From Pseudomonas peli (GTDB taxonomy: Bacteria; Pseudomonadota; Gammaproteobacteria; Pseudomonadales; Pseudomonadaceae): a stretch of DNA of 64,000 nucleotides. Of the stretch, positions 49,041-57,105 are shown one piece after another; the first letter of the stretch is position 1; each line of letters starts with the position of its first letter. Below the pieces are notes generated by a model. The model was given only the letters and a program-made list of their open reading frames with translations, was not told the origin of the DNA and did not search any database. The position numbers were made by a program, and so were the translations under genes. The DNA is taken from the NCBI RefSeq assembly GCF_900099645.1, contig NZ_FMTL01000005.1, positions 62,001 to 126,000 on the forward strand, given 5' to 3'.

Positions 49041-50189
49041 CTAACGCACAATCGCCAACTCGAATGCGCCTTCATCGCTGTGTGCATGGGTCTGCATACC
49101 AGCCTCATCGACTGCCAGCGCCTGCAGGGGCCGCTTGAAGGGTTTGTTATCCAGGGTTTGCAGGCTGCGATCTTCATCCGTAGTCAATAGCAGCACATAG
49201 TGCTCACCGGCGGCGGCTCTTACCGGCACAGTGCCTTCGATAAAGGCATAGCGATACCAAGTTTCCGCATGCAGCTGATACACCGCATCACTCACCAGGC
49301 GCGTCGGCTGCTTGGCCTGATCAAGGAACAGCAAGGAGGGATAAGCGACCTGCTTGTTGGCGAAGCTGCGAATACGCAAACCGAAGTCGTACTGCGAGCG
49401 TGGCAGTTTCAGGGCCGCGTAGTAGCTCTTGCCCATGGGAAAATCCAGGCTGGGGGAAAAGCGATTGAGCTCTTCATAACGTGGTTCATCGGCGCTGATA
49501 GGGGTGAAATCTTCCTCACTCAATTGCCCACAGCAACGCTCGACTAGCTCCTGATAGCGCCCCTCAACCTTCTCTTCAGTACCCGCCAGCAAGGCCTGCA
49601 TCGCGGCAGTGGGCTGCCCATCCAGCCCCGGCAAAGTGTGTGGTTTAGCGTCAAAGGTCACTTCCCTACCCTGGGTCAGCGGCACATTGTGCAAGGTGGG
49701 TGTCGGCGCTTTGGCTCCCTTGGGCGGGACCTTGGAGTTACGCATGCGCCCCTGCTCATCCACCCAGGTGAAGTAGCGTCCATCCTGCTCGTCACGGGCA
49801 AAATCGCGCCCCTCCAATACATCAGAGCTGATGTAGGCACTGGAGCGCTCACCCGTACCCAGAAGAACCTCATTACCACCGGCTTGCACCTGCTGCCCGG
49901 CATAGAAGCTGTTCTGCAGATTGCCGCTTGTGTCCACCCAGGTGAAATAGCGTCGCTTGCTTTCACCAGTGCTCTTGCTACCAGGCCAGACTGCTGCCTC
50001 ACCGTCATTCAAGCGCGCCTGATCGCTGCGCAGGATATTGCCGGTAGCCGTCTGTTGATGCGCCACGTAGCGATTGTCGACAAAACTGTTGTGCACCCGC
50101 CCCTGATCATCCACCCAGGTTAAATAGCGGCCGCTGGCGCTGGCCTGCGTAGCTGCCATAAAACCCACCAGCATCAGCACGATACGCAT
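49041..50189 (-). CDS. Exported MalM-like protein with three TWVD repeats
   Basis: A 382-residue protein with a signal peptide (cut near ATQASA). The N-terminal half carries three copies of a short repeat, RYLTWVDDQGRVHNSF (21-), RYFTWVDTSGNLQNSF (80-) and RYFTWVDEQGRMRNS (138-), like those in DUF4124-type envelope proteins. The C-terminal half (about 210-380) has beta-rich text like MalM, the periplasmic protein of maltose operons. It is last in a five-gene set, 9 bp after the FadL gene. Its role may be periplasmic or at the outer membrane. Confidence 0.7.
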   Translation of the reverse strand: MRIVLMLVGFMAATQASASGRYLTWVDDQGRVHNSFVDNRYVAHQQTATGNILRSDQARLNDGEAAVWPGSKSTGESKRRYFTWVDTSGNLQNSFYAGQQVQAGGNEVLLGTGERSSAYISSDVLEGRDFARDEQDGRYFTWVDEQGRMRNSKVPPKGAKAPTPTLHNVPLTQGREVTFDAKPHTLPGLDGQPTAAMQALLAGTEEKVEGRYQELVERCCGQLSEEDFTPISADEPRYEELNRFSPSLDFPMGKSYYAALKLPRSQYDFGLRIRSFANKQVAYPSLLFLDQAKQPTRLVSDAVYQLHAETWYRYAFIEGTVPVRAAAGEHYVLLLTTDEDRSLQTLDNKPFKRPLQALAVDEAGMQTHAHSDEGAFELAIVR

Positions 50190-50198
50190 GACTGAACC

Positions 50199-51791
50199 CT
50201 AGAAAGTGGTGCGATAGGTCAATGCCAATACATAGGCTTTGACACTGGTTTTAACATCCAGATCGGCATAGGGGTTGTACACCATACTGTCGATGGATGA
50301 GCAGTTGATATTGCAACTGGAACGCGCCGGGATGTCCTGTTTACTGACCAGGTAGTTGAAGCCCAGATCGATCACAGTGTCCTTATCCCACTGATAACCC
50401 ACCCCGAGACCATAGAGTTTGGCATCCCCAAGAGGTGCCAGTACGTCAGCCTTGTTGCCGGGAATGGCTGAAGGTCTTGGCTCATACCCCATACGCAAAC
50501 TCAGACGATCATTGACCTGATATTCAACACCAACGGCCCAACTCCAGACGGACTCATAACCACGATCAAGAATGATGCTGGTGGACGTGGCGTTCTCAGG
50601 TGAGAACAGACTGGCGATGGTCAAAATATCCAGCTGACGGTCGAACTCCAGTTCGAACTTGTCCCAGGCGGCATAGTCGGTCCACTTCACATCCAGGTTG
50701 ATCTGCCAACGCTCATGCGGCTTGAACTTGATACCGCTGGCAAAGTGAGCCGGATAGGTCATATTCAAGGAAACGTTGCCCTGCTCCTTATCGAACAAGC
50801 CATCCGGTGTCAGGGTATTGAACACCGCACCGATAAATGAGCCGTCCAAGCCCTGCCAGAACCCCTGCCAATTCTCCGAGTAATCCACCACATAGCGCCC
50901 TTTCAAGCGCATCCTGGCCTCACTTTGATACACCGCACCCAACGCAAACCAGTCGCTTGGCTCCCACAGAAATCCGACGTTCCAAGTAGGTGAAAGGGTT
51001 TGCTGCATATCGATATCGATATTGGCGATGTCAGTGAACGGACCCAACTCACCGCCACAAATATTCAGGAAAATCTCGAACGGATTACTGTCAACCAAGC
51101 ACAACGCATCCTGAGCAACACCGACAAACCCGGTGAGGATGCCAGGCGCACGAAAATCCTGATTTAGCGCCATCGCCTGATGGGAAAAACCGATAGACAA
51201 CCCCAGTGATAACTCGTCATTAACCTGATATGCCAGCGAGGGTGAAAAGTAGGTCAGGCGCTGGATAACCAATTCCTTGCCTTGATAACGCCCTGGGTCG
51301 TCATCGTCACGGGCAAAACCCAGTGCTTGTGGCGTGTACATATTGGTAGCAAAGGTCAATTTGGAGCCTGGAGGCGTGATCGACAACCCTGCCAACGGAG
51401 CAAACAGCATGGGCAACTCCGTTGCCCCTCCCACCCCAGGCAGATACATCATGGCCGCACCGGCTCGGCTGGATGAGTTGGCAACCGGGTCGTTGTCGAG
51501 ACCAAGAAAGTTACTTCCGTAACCTTCAGGCGCATCAAAATCGGCACGAATATCCATCATCCCAGTGATGAATTTGACCGTCGTTTGTCGACCTTTCAAC
51601 TTGCTTAAGGCGGCCGGGTTGTAATGCACAGAGTCGATTCCGACAAAGTCAGCCGTAACTGCGTTGCCAAGTGCCATAGCCTTAGGGCTACCAATCGTTA
51701 GATTCTGTGCCAACTGTGCCTGGGCGAGCCCACAACAGAGCGAGGCTACCCAAAAAATCGCCTGCGTCAGCAGCGAAATTCGCGTGTTCAT
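50199..51791 (-). CDS. FadL/OmpP1-family outer-membrane transport protein
   Basis: A 530-residue precursor: a signal peptide (CCGLAQAQ), an N-terminal plug-like segment (SPKAMALGNAVTADFVGIDSVHYNPAAL split over 35-65) typical of FadL, and a long beta-barrel with alternating aromatic residues ending in Phe. FadL proteins pass hydrophobic molecules such as fatty acids. Two Cys pairs (LCLVD…ICGGE and SSCNINCSS) may form loop disulfides. The gaps to its neighbours are 18 and 9 bp. Confidence 0.85.
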   Translation of the reverse strand: MNTRISLLTQAIFWVASLCCGLAQAQLAQNLTIGSPKAMALGNAVTADFVGIDSVHYNPAALSKLKGRQTTVKFITGMMDIRADFDAPEGYGSNFLGLDNDPVANSSSRAGAAMMYLPGVGGATELPMLFAPLAGLSITPPGSKLTFATNMYTPQALGFARDDDDPGRYQGKELVIQRLTYFSPSLAYQVNDELSLGLSIGFSHQAMALNQDFRAPGILTGFVGVAQDALCLVDSNPFEIFLNICGGELGPFTDIANIDIDMQQTLSPTWNVGFLWEPSDWFALGAVYQSEARMRLKGRYVVDYSENWQGFWQGLDGSFIGAVFNTLTPDGLFDKEQGNVSLNMTYPAHFASGIKFKPHERWQINLDVKWTDYAAWDKFELEFDRQLDILTIASLFSPENATSTSIILDRGYESVWSWAVGVEYQVNDRLSLRMGYEPRPSAIPGNKADVLAPLGDAKLYGLGVGYQWDKDTVIDLGFNYLVSKQDIPARSSCNINCSSIDSMVYNPYADLDVKTSVKAYVLALTYRTTF

Positions 51792-51809
51792 AAGAAGGTT
51801 CGCTCGCGT

Positions 51810-52814
51810 CTATTGGGCCTTCAGGCCTTTGATATCCAAAGGCATGGAGATGCCCAACAGCACATCTGGCGAATCTTCAGTCATCCCAAAACCGGCGCTG
51901 ACGTTGACGATGCGTTCAGGTGAGGTTCGTAAACCCAGCGAGAAGTTCATTACCGCGCTGGTCTGTCCACTGCCCTCAGCTTCACCATCCGCGAAAGTGA
52001 AGGTCGGCTTCAAGGAGTGCGACATCTGGTAAGAGGTCGCCAGCGACACGTCATAGGAGAGTGCATAGGCAAAACCCATGCTCAGCGAGAATGAGGATCC
52101 GGGATCAACCTCTTCAAGTAGTCGCCCCCCACGCACTTGACCGATACCGGTGATGGGCATGTTGTAGGTGTATCCGAGAGATCCGAATAACACGACCGGA
52201 TCGATCACATAGGACATATTCGCCCCGACGCCCAGGCTGTAAGTACCGCTGCCCGTCGCCAGATCACTTTGGCTATTTATGTCATAGGGGCTGTTACCTG
52301 TTGGCAAGCCCAGGGTTGCATACAACGTGGTCACCGGTTTGCCGCGCAAGGATGTCCACGGTTGCCAACGCAGGCTGGCGGAGATATCGCCCAGACTGTA
52401 GGCATTCAAATCACGCTCAGTGTCATATTTGGCAATCATGGGCAAACGAACGCTAAAGGTCAGGTTGTCCCATACGCCGTAGTCGAAGGTGAACGAGTTG
52501 GTGAAGGTATGCTGCGCTTCGCCCTGAGAGACCACGCTGAACACGTTGTTGCCGGTGCGCACAGTCTCCACTACCGTGTCGCGCAGCAGCGAATAATCGA
52601 AACCATAGGTCAACGTCCGCTCACCCTTCTTCAGCAGGGTGTAGCTTTTCTCCGCAGCCTGGAACACCTCTTCCAGCGCCTTGGCGCTGTCAGCGTCGTC
52701 ATCCTGCTTGCTCAGCGCCTCACGTGCCTGATCGACCGAAGCCGGATCGGCAAGCACCCCTGAACTGGCAGTCCCAGCCAGCATGGCCAGCCATACATAA
52801 TGCAAAACTCTCAT
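51810..52814 (-). CDS. Outer-membrane beta-barrel with helical N-terminus (FapF-like)
   Basis: A 334-residue precursor: a signal peptide (cut near GVLA-DPAS, residue 22), a helical, charged segment (about 25-63, 'VDQAREALSKQDDDADSAKA'), then a barrel of alternating strands ending in PLDIKGLKAQ. Amyloid exporter FapF has the same plan of a helical plug plus a barrel. It sits 38 bp after a C39-type peptidase gene, again as in fap operons. The assignment rests on layout and context, not on a direct alignment. Confidence 0.65.
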   Translation of the reverse strand: MRVLHYVWLAMLAGTASSGVLADPASVDQAREALSKQDDDADSAKALEEVFQAAEKSYTLLKKGERTLTYGFDYSLLRDTVVETVRTGNNVFSVVSQGEAQHTFTNSFTFDYGVWDNLTFSVRLPMIAKYDTERDLNAYSLGDISASLRWQPWTSLRGKPVTTLYATLGLPTGNSPYDINSQSDLATGSGTYSLGVGANMSYVIDPVVLFGSLGYTYNMPITGIGQVRGGRLLEEVDPGSSFSLSMGFAYALSYDVSLATSYQMSHSLKPTFTFADGEAEGSGQTSAVMNFSLGLRTSPERIVNVSAGFGMTEDSPDVLLGISMPLDIKGLKAQ

Positions 52815-52852
52815 GGCGCAGCCCCCAAATATTTATTCTTATGCCGGGCGTT

Positions 52853-53614
52853 TTACTTGCGTCGGATATAGCGAATATCGCCCTCGGAACCCAGCTCTGT
52901 GGCTTGGTTCTCGGTGAACTTGGTCATCTGTGGAAACTCGCGAAATGCCAGCAAGCTGATGGTGCGGTCATCGATGATGCGCAAATCCTGCTCGCTCAAG
53001 GCAAGGGCATTTGGCGGCTCATTGCCATTGGGGAAAATCACAAACAGCACGTTCTGATCCCATATTTCCTCAAAGCGCGTACGGGTAAAACTGATATTGC
53101 CAAGTGCCGGATCCGCCACAAACACATGGTCGTTGTACACATCGCGCACCACCACAAAGTGTTTGAAGCCGGCATATTCGATCGGCACGATGGCTGGATG
53201 CTCAAGCGCGTCGAGATCAGCAAAGCCCGCCCGAAAACCACCGCTTTTGTAACCCAACGCGGTGACAAAGCGCTTCATATCGAGCAGGGAAAACCCACGC
53301 CGCTCAACGATTTTGTCAGCCTCACCAAACTGCAACAGGCCTTCCATCACCTGGCGCTCCTGCAGGTTACGGCCAAGGAAATAATCCAGCAGCGAGGTCA
53401 GCGCAGCCGATCCACAGCTGTAGTCATAGGCCTGACGAATCACATTGCGAAACTGCAACTGGCTCATCGGCTCAAGCGTCACCGTCTCACGCAAAGGCCC
53501 ATTCGGCAGCAAGTGCTGATTGATATGCACAGTACCCGGCGCCGGCGGTTTGGTATCCACCGCCTCGCTAAAGCCCCACACACCGATCAGGCTGCCCAGC
53601 AGAATCTCGATCAT
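52853..53614 (-). CDS. Exported C39-type cysteine peptidase (FapD-like)
   Basis: A 253-residue protein with a short N-terminal hydrophobic segment (ILLGSLIGVWG). The C39 catalytic set is visible: Gln61 and Cys67 in RQAYDYSCGSAAL, His152 in FKHFVVV and Asp168 in VADPA. No ABC transporter is fused, unlike bacteriocin exporters; FapD of functional amyloid operons is likewise stand-alone. Its best candidate substrate is the small secreted protein encoded just upstream. Confidence 0.82.
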   Translation of the reverse strand: MIEILLGSLIGVWGFSEAVDTKPPAPGTVHINQHLLPNGPLRETVTLEPMSQLQFRNVIRQAYDYSCGSAALTSLLDYFLGRNLQERQVMEGLLQFGEADKIVERRGFSLLDMKRFVTALGYKSGGFRAGFADLDALEHPAIVPIEYAGFKHFVVVRDVYNDHVFVADPALGNISFTRTRFEEIWDQNVLFVIFPNGNEPPNALALSEQDLRIIDDRTISLLAFREFPQMTKFTENQATELGSEGDIRYIRRK

Positions 53615-53643
53615 CAGCCAACCGCACTCCTATCCAACAAGAG

Positions 53644-53677
53644 AAAAGTCCTACCGGCCGAAGCCGGTAAGACTTTT
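53644..53677 (-). terminator. Strong hairpin between the small secreted protein and the peptidase
   Basis: AAAAGTC-c-TACCGGC-cgaa-GCCGGTA-a-GACTTTT has a stem of 14 pairs. It lies 25 bp after the stop codon of the small gene and 30 bp before the peptidase. Partial termination would make the small gene the most expressed. Confidence 0.8.
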
Positions 53678-53702
53678 CATCACGCGGAACAAATAAGCGA
53701 AC

Positions 53703-54137
53703 TTAGTGGCCCCAGACTTTTACGGTGGTACCAGCCATGTTCATGTCGTTAACAGCCAGGGAGCCGATGCTTGCAGCGTTTGTGTCACCAATTTTGATAG
53801 CACCCACGCTCAGCTGACCAGTGATGGTCGGCAGGCTGATTTGCAGCTGCTGAGTGCCACTGGCGTTTTCCACCACGTCAACTTTGACGGGAGCAGTGTC
53901 GGAGATGTTGAAGCCGGTGAAGGCAACGGTTTCCATACGCAGCGAACCGCCGCCAGCGTCGCCGTCGGTGTAAACCAGGCTGCCAATGGTGCCGTTGAAG
54001 CTACCGGAGATGCTGATGCCGTCCTGACCGGTTACGGTTGCCAGAGCAGTGTCATCCATGGCCTTGAGCTCAGCCTGAGCCATGAAAGGAACAGCCAGAA
54101 CAGCGGTGGCCAGGGCCAGTTGCTTGAGGGTTTTCAT
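53703..54137 (-). CDS. Small secreted protein, DUF6160-like, candidate fibre or surface subunit
   Basis: A 144-residue precursor with a clear signal peptide (ATAVLAVPFMAQA, cut after Ala22). A segment follows, MDDTALATVTGQ-DG (27-40), that resembles double-glycine leaders cut by C39 peptidases (Leu at -7, Val at -4, Gly at -2). The rest is rich in Gly, Ser, Thr and alternating hydrophobics (about 40-144) and should be all-beta. It has no Cys. The start MKTLKQ at 54137 follows GGAG. The 244-bp gap upstream to the regulator gene should hold its promoter, which I could not define. Confidence 0.75.
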   Translation of the reverse strand: MKTLKQLALATAVLAVPFMAQAELKAMDDTALATVTGQDGISISGSFNGTIGSLVYTDGDAGGGSLRMETVAFTGFNISDTAPVKVDVVENASGTQQLQISLPTITGQLSVGAIKIGDTNAASIGSLAVNDMNMAGTTVKVWGH

Positions 54138-54381
54138 TGTTATTGTCTCCACAGTTCACTAATGGGTTGTCCCCGGCAGGCTGCTCTGGACTCCTGTCCG
54201 TCTCAGCTACAGCGGCGTGCGCCGCTCACCAGGTCTGACACTGCTTCCCTATTCGCGTCAGGCTTGGAATCGTGAAGCACCATGCTTCTCGTCCTGACGT
54301 TAAAACTACTGGTGCAGGCCCTGGCTGCCAGCCCATCCAAGGGATGGAGCGCCCATCTGGCGCAAATCCGGCAGCCAATCC

Positions 54382-57105
54382 TCAGGCCTCGCTCAACAAC
54401 CCCAGGCTCTTGCCCTTCAAAACCGCTTGCGTGCGGCTGCGCACACCCAGCTTGGCGAACAGGTTGTGCAGGTGCCATTTGATGGTGGCCTCAGACAAAT
54501 GCACCGCCTGGGCGATATCACGGTTCGACAAACCAGCCGCGACAAAGCGCAAAATCTCCCGCTCTCGATGGCTAACATCTTGATTTTCATCGAAAGTTTC
54601 TAGGTCTATAGACAACCGACGGCATTGCTCGCGCAGCTGTTCAGCCAGTCCTTGCCAGGCGCTGGCTCGCTTGGATTCCGCACTGTGCCAAGCGTCCCAG
54701 AGCGGTAGTAACCAGAGTGCGTCATCCAGAAACATGCGCCGGTAACCGCTGGCCCAGGCATCCTCTAGCGTGGTTTTGAGCAAGGCAAAGGCCTTGTCGC
54801 TGTTACCTTTGCGCCAGTACGCCACAGAAAGTAACAAGGAAAGACGCAAGCGCCGATCACGCTGATGCTCGGCCGTCTGTTTGGCCAGGCAGGCTTCGAG
54901 TATGGCTTGCGCCTTGTCAGCACGTCGCTCGCACAGGGCCAGCCGCGCCTCCGACAACACCTGCACAGTTTCCGCATCGGCATACCGACCCGGCGGCAAT
55001 ACCGCCAGATGGCGCTGCAGCTGCAGGCAGGTGCGCTCGGCCTCATTGGGCTTACGCAGCCACAGTAGAAACTGCACCTTGCAGCTCATGCCCAGGGCAT
55101 AGACGCGCTCATACCCAGGACCATGCAAACCGGCCAACCATTCGTCCAGCTCAGCCAGGGCCGACTCACCCTCGCCAGCAAAGAACCGCGCCTTGGCCAT
55201 CACCAGTTTGCCGCGACTGATCAGCTCAACCGGCGTGGCTACATCGCGCCAGGTGGTTGCCAACGGCAGCTCAGCGAGAATCGCCGCATGCCGATCCTGC
55301 TCATACAGCAAATCCGCATAAGCCAGGGCCAACGGTCCGCCGACCCGACTGCGCCGACCAAATACCTGCTCGACCCGCGCGCGCGCACTTTCAGCCAAGA
55401 CGCGGCCGCGCTCGGGCTGGCCCATTTCCTTGCAAATCAGTGCCTCAATCAGGCTGACCACCGCATGCAGGTATTCGCTATCGGCCTGCTCCAGGTTGTC
55501 ACGCGCCACCGCAATCGATTTGGCCGCCTCACCGAATTCGCCCAGCAGCGCGTAGGCCGCGGCCTGAATGCAGGACATGCTGGCGCGGAAAATCGGCTGA
55601 TTATCGGGCACCAAGGCCAGCCAGTGCCGCGCCACTTTCAGCGCGCCCTCCAGCTTGTCCTGATACAGCAGCACCAGCGCCTTGAGCACTTGCGCCACGG
55701 CCAGCAGCACTGCCAGACCAAAGTGCATCGGCTTGCCACGCCCCTGCATCAGGCGCGTGCTGACCTCTTCGATTAACGCTTCGGCCTCGGCGTACTTCTG
55801 CTCGAAGGCCAGCTGCCAGGCGTAGAAAATCTGGAACACCGGATGTTCACGGATGACCTCCGAGGGCACATCCTTGAGGATCGCTAGGATGCCGTACACC
55901 TGATTACCCGCAATCAGCGTCGCGCCCTGGCGTTCCAGCAACTCAGCGGCAAATGCGTAATCCCGCGCGCGCAGGGCGTATTTGACCGATTTATCGGTCA
56001 GTTCATGGCTTTCACACCAACGAGCGGCGGCATGCAGCAGATGGGTTGGATCACCCGCACGGCTGAGGCGGCCCTGAAGAAATTCGGCAAACAAGTGGTG
56101 ATAGCGAAACCACTCGCCCTGCTCGTCCAGCGCGATGATAAACAGCTGGGCCGTTTGCAGGCGCTTGAGCATTTGCGCGCCATCCGTGCGACCGGTCAGG
56201 GCGTTGCACAACTCGGCATTGAACTCATCCAGCACCGAAGTCTGATCGAGAAACAGCTGCTGATCCTGCGGCAGATGATCAAGCACGTCCTCAGCCAAGT
56301 AATCAGCGATATTGCGCTCAGTGCCTGACAGCCCTGAGAGAAATGCAGCGCGCTCGGGCTGCCGCGCCAGTGCCAGCGCCACCAGGTGCAAGGCCGTAAT
56401 CCACCCTTCGGTACGCCGGTGTAGCAAGTCCAGCTCGGCACTGCTCAGCTGCAGCTGCTTAAGCTCATGAAAATAGGCTTCCGTCTCGCCTCGAGTCAGC
56501 CGCAGCTCGTCTGCCTTGATCCACAGCGCCCAGGGCGAAATAACCGGCTGCTCATCGAGAAAACGCGGTTTGTAGCGCGTGCTACCGATCATCCGCACAT
56601 TGGCCGGCACCTGCTTGACGAAGTAATTGACCAGCGGTCCCAGATCGACATGCCGCACGCGATGAAAGTCATCAAAGATCAAGTACAGATCGCCTTGGAC
56701 CTTTTTCAGGTCGCCGATAAACGAATCCATCAGCAGCTCATTCGGCACACTCAGGTCGTCACGCAACAGTCGTGCGGTGCTTGCACCAAAGCCCGGCAGT
56801 TGCGCCTCAATGGACGCGATCAGGTAATGCAGCAAACGTTGTGGCTCGCTGTCGGCCTCATCGCAGGACAACCAGGCGACCCGCGCGCCAGTCTCCAGCA
56901 AGCGCAGACGAAACTGACTCAGCACCGTGCTCTTGCCAAAGCCCGCCGGCGCGCTGAGTAGAATCAGACGCTGCTCGCGCGCCTTGAATAACCGGTCGAG
57001 CAAGGCATCGCGGGCCAACAACGGGCGGCCGGCGGACTCAGCAGGAAACAACTTGGTGCGCAGTAACGGTAACTTGCCCGGACGGGGTTTCGATTGGCTA
57101 TTCAT
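54382..57105 (-). CDS. MalT-like STAND ATPase, LuxR-type regulator (second of a pair)
   Basis: A 907-residue regulator. The nucleotide-binding domain has Walker A PAGFGKST (53-60) and Walker B LYLIFDDFHR. The middle is made of helical repeats (about 390-830) that should sense a ligand. The C-terminal LuxR HTH includes GLSNRDIAQAVHLSEATIKW. In MalT-type proteins, ligand plus ATP drives assembly on DNA and activation. It overlaps the upstream paralogue by 4 bases and precedes the small secreted protein by 244 bp, so it may activate that operon. Confidence 0.9.
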   Translation of the reverse strand: MNSQSKPRPGKLPLLRTKLFPAESAGRPLLARDALLDRLFKAREQRLILLSAPAGFGKSTVLSQFRLRLLETGARVAWLSCDEADSEPQRLLHYLIASIEAQLPGFGASTARLLRDDLSVPNELLMDSFIGDLKKVQGDLYLIFDDFHRVRHVDLGPLVNYFVKQVPANVRMIGSTRYKPRFLDEQPVISPWALWIKADELRLTRGETEAYFHELKQLQLSSAELDLLHRRTEGWITALHLVALALARQPERAAFLSGLSGTERNIADYLAEDVLDHLPQDQQLFLDQTSVLDEFNAELCNALTGRTDGAQMLKRLQTAQLFIIALDEQGEWFRYHHLFAEFLQGRLSRAGDPTHLLHAAARWCESHELTDKSVKYALRARDYAFAAELLERQGATLIAGNQVYGILAILKDVPSEVIREHPVFQIFYAWQLAFEQKYAEAEALIEEVSTRLMQGRGKPMHFGLAVLLAVAQVLKALVLLYQDKLEGALKVARHWLALVPDNQPIFRASMSCIQAAAYALLGEFGEAAKSIAVARDNLEQADSEYLHAVVSLIEALICKEMGQPERGRVLAESARARVEQVFGRRSRVGGPLALAYADLLYEQDRHAAILAELPLATTWRDVATPVELISRGKLVMAKARFFAGEGESALAELDEWLAGLHGPGYERVYALGMSCKVQFLLWLRKPNEAERTCLQLQRHLAVLPPGRYADAETVQVLSEARLALCERRADKAQAILEACLAKQTAEHQRDRRLRLSLLLSVAYWRKGNSDKAFALLKTTLEDAWASGYRRMFLDDALWLLPLWDAWHSAESKRASAWQGLAEQLREQCRRLSIDLETFDENQDVSHREREILRFVAAGLSNRDIAQAVHLSEATIKWHLHNLFAKLGVRSRTQAVLKGKSLGLLSEA

